The notes under the pieces: model-generated
What the model saw: the letters and a program-made list of their open reading frames with translations, nothing else
What the model was told of the DNA's origin: nothing
The model's database searches: none
NCBI GenBank assembly: GCA_947044365.1
Contig: OX345645.1
Location: 2,594,856-2,658,855 of the forward strand
DNA from: Petrosia ficiformis
Taxonomy: Eukaryota > Porifera > Demospongiae > Haplosclerida > Petrosiidae
Direction of reading: 5' to 3'
DNA: 64,000 nt
Shown: in pieces, positions 12,401 through 24,372 of the stretch
Layout of the letters: the number at the start of each line of letters is the position of its first letter
Numbering within the stretch: position 1 is the first letter of the stretch
Made by a program: the position numbers and the translations under genes

Positions 12401-15064
12401 CCGGGCTCTTTATGAAGAGTACTATATCGTTTGGGCATAGAGGTAGGAACAGTCGCCTATTCAGAGGTCTAGAGGTACATGTAGGAACAGTCACCTATCC
12501 AGAAAATAAGGGTCTATAGTACATCACTGTACATGGCCAGCTATTGGTATAAAGGTAAGAACAGTCGCCTATTCAGAGGTCTAGAGGTACATGTAGGAAC
12601 AGTCACCTATCCAGAAAATAAGGGTCTATAGTACATCACTGTACATGGCCAGCTATTGGTATAAAGGTAAGAACAGTCGCCTATTCAGAGGTCTAGAGGT
12701 ACATGTAGGAACAGGCACCTATCCAGAAAATAAGGGTCTATAGTACATCACTGTACATGGCCAGCTATTGGTATAAAGGTAAGAACAGTCGCCTATTCAG
12801 AGGTCTAGAGGTACATGTAGGAACAGGCACCTATCCAGAAAATAAGGGTCTATAGTACATCACTGTACATGGCCAGCTATTGGTATAAAGGTAAGAACAG
12901 TCGCCTATTCAGAGGTCTAGAGGTACATGTAGGAATAGGCACCTATCCAGAAAATAAGGGTCTATAGTACATCACTGTACATGGCCAGCTATTGGTAGGT
13001 GTACCACATGTATTAATAATTATTAATGATCACTGGACTACCTTTCAGCATCTATTTTAAGTATAATAATATTATAATGATGAAATATTATCATTCAAGT
13101 TGCCAACCACTCCAAATATTTTTGGTATCCATCAACAGTAATTATGGGCAAATGGAATTTAAATGGATTCTATATTTACATGTACATGAATCCCACCTGA
13201 GGCAACTCATCTTTATTATTTCATTTGCCTCAGGTGTCAGTCTGTCTTTCTTTCTTTCTTTCTTTCTTTTCATCTCAAGAGTTATCATGTAAATACAGAT
13301 CTATCATCATTAATACCACACCTACATGTTGAATATCCCCGTTTTAAACCTACTATGAATTTAAAGGCAGAAGATTGGAACAGTAGATGGAAAACAAGTA
13401 ACTGTATTAGCAAAAAGTAAGTTGTGTCACGAGAAAGAAATAATTGTCAATCATAGGAATAATTTTTATTACATATATTCCCTCATTGATAAAACTATTA
13501 CCTTGAATCACATCACCATCGCCAACTGTAAATGAAAGAGAATTGTGTCTATCAACCACTCTCCGAGGAGGGGGGACAAGCACTCCACGTACCCTCATTC
13601 GTACCTGACACTGGGTGCTTGGACGAGTAGATACACCTTCTCCATTTCTTAATACCTTAAAAAAAAATGTCCGGATGTAAGACATATAATAAACAAAGAG
13701 ATAGTATACATGTAGCTATAGTGGATCTGGATAATACAATGTATTTGTTCAACTCAAAAGACCCATTTTAAAATCAGTCTAATCAAAACTGCAATTTAGG
13801 ATTTATGGCTTACAGTTAGAGTTATGGACTTAGGATTAGTTTTAGGTTCTAGTTGAGTCCTGGTGATGAATGGGTCAGGCTCTCTTACATATACACCAAT
13901 ATAAACGTGTATTCACACAAAAATCTATCTACTCATCCAATCTTCTGTCCATCCATTCATCCACCCATCCATTCTTCTGTCCATTCATTCATCCACCCAT
14001 CCGTTCTTCTGTCCATCCATTCATCCACCCATTCATTCTTCTGTCCATCTATTCATTCACCCATTCATTCTTCTGTCCATCTATTCATCCACCAATCCAT
14101 TCTTCTGTCCATTCATCCACCCATTCATTCTTCTGTCCATCCACTCATCCATTCTTCTGTCCATCCATTCTTCCACCAATCCATTCTTCTGTCCATCCAT
14201 TCATCCACCCATTCATTCTTCTGTCCATTCATCCATTCATTCTTATGTCCATCCATCAACCAGCCATAGTTCAGATGATGAGGTTAAGTGCAGGTACTTA
14301 AGATACACGAATGACCAAATACGCGAGTACTAACTAGTCAAACAAACACCTAGTTGTCATGTTTGAGTTGCATTTTGAGGTAAAAACATGAAACGTCATG
14401 ATTATTTTTAAGTTTACAGTATGTAGATAAAGATAATTATTAAACGTATTGTCAGACCTGATACAAATACACACACACATGTAAATACATGTATATGATA
14501 AATAGTTGCATATAGTTGTAAAACCTTTTTTAATAAGCCTCCATTGCCCAAAACATCAATCCAATCACTACTGCCCTCACTACTGGGTAAAGAGGTAGTA
14601 CCATCTTCATTTTCATGTGTTGTACTATTTTCTGTCACTTGCTTCTCCAATGCAAAACCATCTTTTTCATTCTCTACAGTGATAGTTTGTTTTTCCTGAT
14701 CTCCATTCTCGTCATTTTCACTGTTTTCATTTGACAGTGGTTTCAACCGCTCTAAGGACTCTTCTTCTCCACCATTGGATATGGACATCTCTAGTTCAGA
14801 TGCTGATACAATACTTGCTCCTAATCCTGCCTTCTCTGACTTGTTAACATAAGCTTCTTGAGGCTTCTCTTCATTTCCACCCTCCTCTTTGGGAGTGTTG
14901 TCCTCGAGCTCGTGTCGCATAATAGGAGGAGCATTGTTATCAGAGGATCTATCGGTTTCTGAATCGTTCATTGTTTCTTCTTGTAAGTGTAAATCCTTCT
15001 CGGACGTATTTAGTGTTGTATCTTGTAGATAATCTCCGTTTATAATACCGCTAGCATCAGCCAT
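6429..15064 (-). CDS. FKBP8: FKBP8-like tail-anchored peptidyl-prolyl isomerase
   Basis: FKBP8 is an inactive or weak FK506-binding prolyl isomerase with TPRs. It is anchored in the mitochondrial/ER membrane and chaperones Bcl-2. Ten coding exons on the minus strand close in frame to 505 residues (human 412): 15064-14525, 13655-13502, 11898-11811, 11273-11163, 10528-10454, 10223-10190, 9400-9320, 8427-8260, 7399-7217, 6512-6429. Residues 1-170 are acidic. [16 protein letters not shown] begins the conserved part, and the FKBP core follows ([20 protein letters not shown], then [20 protein letters not shown]). TPRs include [11 protein letters not shown] and [20 protein letters not shown]. The C-terminus is a tail anchor, [19 protein letters not shown], ending KYRK. 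The long acidic N-terminus is the main difference from vertebrates. The donor of exon 1 is weak (GTTTTA). The gene is head-to-head with the membrane-protein gene at 15286. Confidence 0.92.
6525..6695 (+). repeat. family-A MITE-like copy (left part)
   Basis: Starts at AAAGGTCATTCGTGTTCAC and runs to GCTTCATTACTGAACTA. It resembles the left two thirds of the full copy at 47592-47855, and lies in the last FKBP8 intron. Confidence 0.7.
6849..7202. repeat. tandem repeat built on TACATGTACTATTACATGTA
   Basis: Repeated blocks of ATGTACATGTACTATTAC, CAGTACGTATACGTAATGTAG and TTAATATG occupy most of the last FKBP8 intron. Apparent reading frames here are repeat translations. Confidence 0.85.
7428..8150. 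repeat. 150-bp higher-order repeat of ACATACATGT units
   Basis: An (ACATACATGT)-type microsatellite is organised into 150-bp blocks. The phrase GAACATACATAAGTG recurs at 7461, 7611, 7761 and 7911, exactly 150 bp apart. Because 150 is divisible by 3, long spurious reading frames appear. It lies in the FKBP8 intron between exons 8 and 9. Confidence 0.9.
9510..9724. repeat. tandem repeat, about 35-41 bp, six copies
   Basis: TTTTGATTTATAGCTAGTGG recurs six times with a short variable spacer (GTATAGGTACTTGTC, with or without ACATGT). It is in FKBP8 intron 6 and is repeated at +8931. Confidence 0.9.
9728..10076. repeat. tandem then inverted copies of a MITE right half
   Basis: About four units of roughly 65 bp (GAGTTACAGTATAATCATG, ACATTACACTATACACTAC) are followed by an inverted unit (9961-10020) and again a direct one. 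The tail folds into a long hairpin. The unit is the right half of dispersed family A (full copy at 47592-47855). Confidence 0.8.
10735..11062. repeat. tandem repeat of about 70 bp
   Basis: About four to five copies of a unit containing AACAGCTGAGATTATAACTC followed by CATACATGTACATG and a variable AGTACTACATACAGTAC spacer. It is in FKBP8 intron 4 and repeated at +8931. Confidence 0.85.
11603..11796 (-). repeat. family-A MITE-like copy, reversed
   Basis: Reverse orientation: begins TCTGTTCATATTCACGATG, contains TAAGATTAATACATGATTAT, and ends GAGGTCATGGTGAACTTTA. It is in FKBP8 intron 3. Confidence 0.7.
12449..12998. repeat. 112-bp tandem repeat, five copies
   Basis: The phrase ACAGTCGCCTATTCAGAGG recurs every 112 bp (about 12449, 12561, 12673, 12785, 12897) with only a few substitutions, and the array ends at CCAGCTATTGG. 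Low divergence suggests recent amplification. It is in FKBP8 intron 2. Confidence 0.95.
13926..14262. repeat. CATCCATTCTTCTGTC-type satellite
   Basis: Imperfect tandem CATC/CATT units with a recurring TTCTTCTGTCCATC phrase. Reading frames that translate as PSIHSSIHP are artefacts. It lies in FKBP8 intron 1 (transcribed strand is minus). A short (CTTT)n lies at 13245-13268. Confidence 0.9.
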
Positions 15065-15285
15065 AACTTTCTCTGACAACTGTCTTTTACTCTGAAAATG
15101 CTTTCAGCTTTTTAGTTTTCAATTTCTCCGCGTTTATACGTAGATAGCGACTAATTAGATTATATACGGCACTGCTTGCAGCTGCACAGTCACTCCAGTC
15201 AGCCAAACACACTCTTTGCACTAAAAATCACTGGACTGAGACACTGAGTGGACTCCTCACTTTTTGAAGTCTAATGATGTGAGCA
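15065..15285. promoter_or_regulatory. divergent promoter region, FKBP8 / membrane-protein gene
   Basis: Only 221 bp separate the two start codons, which point away from each other. The region is less AT-biased than its surroundings (CTCCGCGTTTATACG, GCAGCTGCACAGTCACTCC). No TATA element is obvious. The same region is seen at 23996-24216 in the duplicated segment. Confidence 0.6.
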
Positions 15286-15379
15286 ATGAAAGAAATTAAT
15301 AGATCACTTCTATTTGGCATAACAGTCATCTCCAGTGTTCTTACAAAATTCACCAGTGGATCAAGTTTTCCAGGTGTGC

Positions 15380-15441
<62 letters not shown>

Positions 15442-17685
15442 TATATATAATTATATATAAATTATATATATATATAATTATAAATAAACTAAGTTATTAT
15501 ATATAATAATAATTATTATCATTTATTTATGTTGCTAAATAAATAATACTGATTAGGTGATACTTTCCCAACTTGTGTTGAAGTTCTTGATGTCCATCCT
15601 TCACCTTCTTCATATTTATCCGAGTTAAAATTCACTGTTACCTTTTCAAGAGCAGTATCTCAGTTGAGTGTAAAACGTGAAGCATTCTTGACTCCTAGTA
15701 TTGTAGATTTTGCTGAAATACTTCCAGTCAAGTCTTATTTCGTAGGCTCATCAAACCGTAAAAAACTGTACAGTTTTAAGCTTACATCTGATGAAAGAAA
15801 GATATACAGGTATATATATGTAAGGTACATGCATATCAGAGGTACAAACTACAATATTATGTGCCTATTTGTAGTGACTTTGTACTCTACAACTAAAGTT
15901 CCTTACTCCAGCCTCTGGGTTCAGAGAGGAATCTCTCTAGATTGGGTCAATTCTTAAAAGGGTTCAGACACCTGATGGCACTAGTATCTCTAACATTCTG
16001 TGTACTCTGAATACTGGGTTCCGTACAAGTGTAACTCCATTTTTAGTGCACAAATTCTTGTTGAAACTGATTTCAAGGTTTCTCACTTATTAATTATAAT
16101 TAAACCTTGATTATAGTTATGTACAAAAATATATTGATGCCACAGGAAAGTGTACTTTGTAGTGGATGGTGGAATATTTTACGCTGTTAATAAGGCATAT
16201 GGAGGTGCTTGGATACCTTTTGTTCCAGTGTCAATATTTGGTGAATATTATCTTGTGAAAACATTCCTCCCAAGTAATCCTGTTGTAATCGTTCCTTCAC
16301 CTTACTGCACTGTACATTTACGAAGAAAACTTCCAGATCCACATTATGATGACCCAATCAAAACTAAATTTGATGTGAAGATGATCGAAGAGAATCACAG
16401 ATTGATACAGAAGTCTAAGAACACTTATGAGGTAAAATTTTATCTCTTATATAGATCTTTTCTAGAGGTTCGTTTTCATTCTACAAAGACATGCAACCAT
16501 TCTAAGTCCCATATTCTTATCATGCATGCAGTCAGGAAGTAAAGCTGTGATATATATATATATATATATATAATTATGTATATATAATTATAATTATATA
16601 CCAGAAATCTTGACCAGCTGGAATTTATATACATGTAATATAGGGTGCTATCAATCAATGCAATTCACCATTATTTTCTAGTATATTATAGTATGACACA
16701 GGAAAGGTTCCACTTATACTAATCATGCCAATTGACTGTGCCCTTGTTTTTCAGCTTCACATTTCTGTTGCTGTTTTTGGAGTTGGTAGTGGATCAATGA
16801 CACTTCCAACCAGAGTAAAGGTGCCATTCAGAGGATTAAATATCACTGTTTTAATTCCTAAAGGAGTTCATATAACATTGAAGAAGCAAGGTAGAAACTG
16901 ATAAACATAACAATACACACTGAGTTGTATGTATAAATACGAGTAAAGTAGCAACCGAGTTGCATTATTTATCATCTTCATGTGGTCACTTAAAACTCCT
17001 ATACACTGTACACTTGCATTGTACTTTTTCATAATGAAGCAACTTGCTTCCCCTCTTGGATAATGATCTGTATTTAAGCACATCAGCTTGATAAGAATCT
17101 GTGTACTACTCTGACTGGAGATATACTCTTATATAAAGAACCTATCCATGCATAGAATGGTAGAAATTTATTGATAAGGTGCAGTGTACATTAGACATTA
17201 GATTGGTGAATATTAATTAAAGTAACAATGTCTCATCTTGCTTTGCAATGTAATCTTTACAGATTTGTGGTATCAAATTCCAGTTAAAACTGAAATTATT
17301 CATGAAGTAGTAGAAAGGATCTATCATTCTTCATCTGCAAGAGCAAGACCTATTAAACCTGCTTTGAAGCTTCCAAACAAGATACCATCAGATCTCATGT
17401 CAACCATTATGCATGGAAAAAATGTAGAACTCAAAACCAGAGAAACTAACAATTATATATTTTACAGTATAGCGTATGATAAAAACAAACTAGGATGCTT
17501 CAGCTATGATGGCAAAATTAAAGGTGTTAGTGCAAAAGATGTTTTTGGAAAGAAGTACAAGTTTAAGAAAAAACACAGGCCGTATGTGACATGGCAGGAG
17601 TGTAAACCAAAATCGAAGAGAACTCATGATTCTGGTCGTGGAGGGCAAACTTTTCACGCAGTAGAATATGGACCATTTTATCGAC
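15286..17685 (+). CDS. orphan type I membrane protein, gap-truncated copy
   Basis: Contains exons 1-4 (15286-15373, 15557-15809, 16146-16431, 16755-16890) and most of exon 5 (from 17263) of the gene described at 24217-32584. It is cut by the N gap at 17686. Sequence and exon positions match the second copy at an offset of 8931 bp. I regard it as the same locus assembled twice, so it should not be counted as a separate gene. Confidence 0.85.
15383..15500. repeat. (TA)n microsatellite
   Basis: A run of about 56 nt of TA followed by TATAATTATATA-type sequence, in intron 1 of the membrane-protein gene. The identical run length is found at +8931. Confidence 0.95.
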
Positions 17686-17885
17686 NNNNNNNNNNNNNNN
17701 NNNNNNNNNNNNNNNNNNNNNNNNNNNNNNNNNNNNNNNNNNNNNNNNNNNNNNNNNNNNNNNNNNNNNNNNNNNNNNNNNNNNNNNNNNNNNNNNNNNN
17801 NNNNNNNNNNNNNNNNNNNNNNNNNNNNNNNNNNNNNNNNNNNNNNNNNNNNNNNNNNNNNNNNNNNNNNNNNNNNNNNNNNNNN
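17686..17885. other. assembly gap, 200 N
   Basis: Exactly 200 N separate the end of one contig from the start of another. The flanking contigs overlap by 8731 bp, so the true gap size is negative. Confidence 0.99.
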
Positions 17886-20800
17886 TGATAATCACATCGT
17901 CTAAATATTATATTATAAATTCAGATTTTCAGTACTATCAAATCTAAATTAGTTTTTCAACACTGCTTACTAAATGGTATCAATTTGATTGTTGAACATA
18001 GAATAATATCGTAATAAACTAATAATCATGATATTTGCACAGACAATAATAATAATATTGTTGACTCATATTTTATAATTGCCCCATCCCCATCCGTATA
18101 TCACACATTGGGGTACAATATACTATAAATACGCTATCTACTACAATCCATAAGCATAGTGTATCTAATGTCAATCCTCTGACTAGTGGTTTAAAGGGAA
18201 CACTTGGAATCAGGGGATCCACATAAATACGTACTGTACTATATGTATACCTTGAGTTGAGCAGCTGCTAGGTTGTTTAAACATCTAATCCATAGATCGG
18301 TCATTTCAGAAGATAGATCTTTGATAGATTGCTACAAGAAAACACAATAATTATGTACATGTACATGTACATTTACATGTATAATTAAAGTTACAAAATA
18401 ATTATAACTCTACATCATGTACATTGTACATGAGTACAGCTTTGTCTTTTGATTTATAGCTAGTGGTATAGGTACTTGTCTTTTGATTTATAGCTAGTGG
18501 TATAGGTACTTGTATTTTGATTTATAGTTAGTGGTATAGATACATGTACTTGTCTTTTGATTTATAGCTAGTGGTATAGATACATGTACTTGTCTTTTGA
18601 TTTATAGCTAGTGGTATAGGTACATGTACTTGTCTTTTGATTTATAGCTAGTGGTGATTGCTTCATTGTTGAGTTACAGTAAAATCATGTATTAACCTTA
18701 TAACATTAAACTATACACTACATTACATATAAGTTATTGAGTTACAGTATAATCATGTATTAACCTTATGACATTACACTATACACTACATTACATATAA
18801 GTTATTGAGTTACAGTATAATCATGTATTAACCTTATGACATTACACTATACACTACATTACATATAAGTTATTGAGTTACAGTATAATCAATGATTATA
18901 CCGTAACTCAATAAGTAATGTAGTGTATAGTTTAATGTCATAAGATTAATACATGATTAATAATCATGTATTAATCTTATGACATTAAACTATACACTAT
19001 AGTACGTAAAAATTGCATAAAGTCTAATTTTGAAGTCATCATAAATGTGAACAGACTTTAATACATGCACTGTACATGTACTGTACATGCACTGTACATG
19101 CACTGTACATACATTCCTACCTGATCTTGATAATTCCTCATCATATCTACTGCCCTGGATATTAAAGAAAGACAGTTATATAATACCAAATACAAACACT
19201 TTGTAACTTAAATGAATTATTTTTATAAAACAAAGTTTAGTCAATAAAATACTTGTAACTGTAGTGATGTACCGATAATCTTATATCAACTGATAATATC
19301 TTAGCTCTATCAGTATCTGTAAATGCACATCAATAGAGCTAACTGATATTATACACCTACATGTACATGTACGTGTACATGTACCTGCTATAAGAATGAA
19401 CAGCTAAAGCAAACTCTTTTCGTTGGAAGAGATCGTTACCTCTACCACGCTTCTTGTTCCTAGTGTAGTAAAAATTATAAAAATCATGTCATAAGTATAC
19501 ATACATGTATTATACTATACTATGGGGAGGTTCCAAATCAAGAAATCACTAACAATAATAATTTTTGTCGCTAAAAAAATCACATTCTTAAAGAAAAATG
19601 TCTGAGATTATAATGCACATATACCATGTACATATACATACAGTACTAAGTTATGAATAGTGAAAGAAAAACAACTGAGATTGTAACTCATACATGTACA
19701 TGTTCGTAGAGTAATGTACATGTAGTACTAGGTTATGAAAGAAAAACAGCTGAGATTATAACTCATACATGTACATGTACATATATAGTACTACATACAG
19801 TACATGTACAGAATAGAAAAACAGCTGAGATTATAACTCATACATGTACATGTACATAGTACTACATATAGTACTACATACAGTACGTGTACATGTACAG
19901 AATATAATAACAGCTGAGATTATAACTCATACATGTGCATGTACATAGTACTATATACAGTACATGTACATGTAGGTTATGAATAGAAAAACAGCTGAGA
20001 ATTAGTGACCATTGTAAAATAACAATCAGCTAAATAAACATATGTACATGTACATGTACATGTACAATTATTGTATGTTAGTCTATAACTTACAAATGAA
20101 TTAACAGTTCCTTTTCTGAAATAGAAGAGAAGTCAAGTGGAGATTTAATCTCTAATAATTCTAAATCATATACAAGTGAAGAGTTTGGAGGAATGTCTGG
20201 TGACCTGGACATAAGGCAGGGAAGAGGAAAAACATTGACATCCTACATGTACATACATGTTAGTGTTGTTTCAGTATGACAATAATGACCACTTTTAGGT
20301 ATACACTATAGTTATAGTTAACAATACAAATACATGTACAAATGTATGAAGACAAGGATGATGATACAGAGAAAGAAGGGAGAATGTAAGATGGAGTGAG
20401 GAAATGATAAAATGGAGATAGGCAAGGACAAGATAGGGAAGAGTGTAGAGTGAATGAGAGGGTAAGAAATGGAGGCAAACGGAGAGGAACAATGATATAT
20501 ATCAGATGGAGGTAATTATTAATATGCAGAGTACTATGGTCTGTTCATATTCACGATGACCTCAAAATTAGGATGTGACGACTTTATGTGTATAGTTTAA
20601 TGTCATAAGATTAATACATGATTATACTGTAACTTAGCAATGGTTGGAAATTTTGGGAAGGATTATATGAAAATGGTACAGGTAAAAAGATTATGAACAT
20701 CTTCTGAGGTCATGGTGAACTTTAGTATTGTGTGTACGCACCTTCCTATTGTACCATAGGCAAAACGATGATCTGTCTTAACCTGACACACCTCACCTTT

Positions 20801-23800
20801 CTCCATTAATGAAGAAGCAATGTCAATAGCTGTAGAAGGTAGAGAGGATTAGAAAGTATGATCATATGAGTCCAACAATACAACCTGCATATGTACCTCC
20901 CATAATTAGTAGTTATATAAAACAAACTGCATATACCTCCCATAGTTAGTAATTATATAAAACATAGCTACACATGTACATACATACATGCAGTGTAAAG
21001 AAGATGGGTATAATTATTTCCACACCAATATCAGTGCTTAAAATAACGTCATGATTGGAGAAATTGTCTGATTAGTTAGAAGAATAATACTAAGTACAGT
21101 AACCTCACAGTGAGGTTAATTATTAGTCAAGAGCTGTCATAGCCTAGTGGGTTAATTTTATATTTCATAAGCCATAAATGGATACAGTGCTGGTTCATGA
21201 GGCAGACAAAATTCACAACTTGCTGGTAAAATATTGTTATGTCCAAATGTTTCTATTGGACGCAGTGCTCTAACTATATAGAGCACTGCAATAAGGTATT
21301 TCCTTTAGTGTCTATAGAACATGGTCTATCACCGGGCTCTTTATGAAGAGTACTATATCGTTTGGGCATAGAGGTAGGAACAGTCGCCTATTCAGAGGTC
21401 TAGAGGTACATGTAGGAACAGTCACCTATCCAGAAAATAAGGGTCTATAGTACATCACTGTACATGGCCAGCTATTGGTATAAAGGTAAGAACAGTCGCC
21501 TATTCAGAGGTCTAGAGGTACATGTAGGAACAGTCACCTATCCAGAAAATAAGGGTCTATAGTACATCACTGTACATGGCCAGCTATTGGTATAAAGGTA
21601 AGAACAGTCGCCTATTCAGAGGTCTAGAGGTACATGTAGGAACAGGCACCTATCCAGAAAATAAGGGTCTATAGTACATCACTGTACATGGCCAGCTATT
21701 GGTATAAAGGTAAGAACAGTCGCCTATTCAGAGGTCTAGAGGTACATGTAGGAACAGGCACCTATCCAGAAAATAAGGGTCTATAGTACATCACTGTACA
21801 TGGCCAGCTATTGGTATAAAGGTAAGAACAGTCGCCTATTCAGAGGTCTAGAGGTACATGTAGGAATAGGCACCTATCCAGAAAATAAGGGTCTATAGTA
21901 CATCACTGTACATGGCCAGCTATTGGTAGGTGTACCACATGTATTAATAATTATTAATGATCACTGGACTACCTTTCAGCATCTATTTTAAGTATAATAA
22001 TATTATAATGATGAAATATTATCATTCAAGTTGCCAACCACTCCAAATATTTTTGGTATCCATCAACAGTAATTATGGGCAAATGGAATTTAAATGGATT
22101 CTATATTTACATGTACATGAATCCCACCTGAGGCAACTCATCTTTATTATTTCATTTGCCTCAGGTGTCAGTCTGTCTTTCTTTCTTTCTTTCTTTCTTT
22201 TCATCTCAAGAGTTATCATGTAAATACAGATCTATCATCATTAATACCACACCTACATGTTGAATATCCCCGTTTTAAACCTACTATGAATTTAAAGGCA
22301 GAAGATTGGAACAGTAGATGGAAAACAAGTAACTGTATTAGCAAAAAGTAAGTTGTGTCACGAGAAAGAAATAATTGTCAATCATAGGAATAATTTTTAT
22401 TACATATATTCCCTCATTGATAAAACTATTACCTTGAATCACATCACCATCGCCAACTGTAAATGAAAGAGAATTGTGTCTATCAACCACTCTCCGAGGA
22501 GGGGGGACAAGCACTCCACGTACCCTCATTCGTACCTGACACTGGGTGCTTGGACGAGTAGATACACCTTCTCCATTTCTTAATACCTTAAAAAAAAATG
22601 TCCGGATGTAAGACATATAATAAACAAAGAGATAGTATACATGTAGCTATAGTGGATCTGGATAATACAATGTATTTGTTCAACTCAAAAGACCCATTTT
22701 AAAATCAGTCTAATCAAAACTGCAATTTAGGATTTATGGCTTACAGTTAGAGTTATGGACTTAGGATTAGTTTTAGGTTCTAGTTGAGTCCTGGTGATGA
22801 ATGGGTCAGGCTCTCTTACATATACACCAATATAAACGTGTATTCACACAAAAATCTATCTACTCATCCAATCTTCTGTCCATCCATTCATCCACCCATC
22901 CATTCTTCTGTCCATTCATTCATCCACCCATCCGTTCTTCTGTCCATCCATTCATCCACCCATTCATTCTTCTGTCCATCTATTCATTCACCCATTCATT
23001 CTTCTGTCCATCTATTCATCCACCAATCCATTCTTCTGTCCATTCATCCACCCATTCATTCTTCTGTCCATCCACTCATCCATTCTTCTGTCCATCCATT
23101 CTTCCACCAATCCATTCTTCTGTCCATCCATTCATCCACCCATTCATTCTTCTGTCCATTCATCCATTCATTCTTATGTCCATCCATCAACCAGCCATAG
23201 TTCAGATGATGAGGTTAAGTGCAGGTACTTAAGATACACGAATGACCAAATACGCGAGTACTAACTAGTCAAACAAACACCTAGTTGTCATGTTTGAGTT
23301 GCATTTTGAGGTAAAAACATGAAACGTCATGATTATTTTTAAGTTTACAGTATGTAGATAAAGATAATTATTAAACGTATTGTCAGACCTGATACAAATA
23401 CACACACACATGTAAATACATGTATATGATAAATAGTTGCATATAGTTGTAAAACCTTTTTTAATAAGCCTCCATTGCCCAAAACATCAATCCAATCACT
23501 ACTGCCCTCACTACTGGGTAAAGAGGTAGTACCATCTTCATTTTCATGTGTTGTACTATTTTCTGTCACTTGCTTCTCCAATGCAAAACCATCTTTTTCA
23601 TTCTCTACAGTGATAGTTTGTTTTTCCTGATCTCCATTCTCGTCATTTTCACTGTTTTCATTTGACAGTGGTTTCAACCGCTCTAAGGACTCTTCTTCTC
23701 CACCATTGGATATGGACATCTCTAGTTCAGATGCTGATACAATACTTGCTCCTAATCCTGCCTTCTCTGACTTGTTAACATAAGCTTCTTGAGGCTTCTC

Positions 23801-24310
23801 TTCATTTCCACCCTCCTCTTTGGGAGTGTTGTCCTCGAGCTCGTGTCGCATAATAGGAGGAGCATTGTTATCAGAGGATCTATCGGTTTCTGAATCGTTC
23901 ATTGTTTCTTCTTGTAAGTGTAAATCCTTCTCGGACGTATTTAGTGTTGTATCTTGTAGATAATCTCCGTTTATAATACCGCTAGCATCAGCCATAACTT
24001 TCTCTGACAACTGTCTTTTACTCTGAAAATGCTTTCAGCTTTTTAGTTTTCAATTTCTCCGCGTTTATACGTAGATAGCGACTAATTAGATTATATACGG
24101 CACTGCTTGCAGCTGCACAGTCACTCCAGTCAGCCAAACACACTCTTTGCACTAAAAATCACTGGACTGAGACACTGAGTGGACTCCTCACTTTTTGAAG
24201 TCTAATGATGTGAGCAATGAAAGAAATTAATAGATCACTTCTATTTGGCATAACAGTCATCTCCAGTGTTCTTACAAAATTCACCAGTGGATCAAGTTTT
24301 CCAGGTGTGC

Positions 24311-24372
<62 letters not shown>

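Larger units (their letters stand above)
8955..17685. repeat. segment present twice (first copy)
   Basis: This 8731-bp stretch recurs at 17886-26616 with a constant offset of 8931 bp. Every reading frame compared, the 112-bp tandem array and the long TA run have the same length in both. The first copy ends at the N gap and the second begins right after it. Confidence 0.95.

Noticed and set aside
13853..14301. Two overlapping plus-strand frames rich in PSIHSSIHP
   Set aside because: Translation of a CATC/CATT satellite inside an FKBP8 intron; no start context, and the same in all registers.
17238..17904. Frames running through the N gap
   Set aside because: Residues inside the gap are unknown; the real exon is seen complete at 26194-26691.
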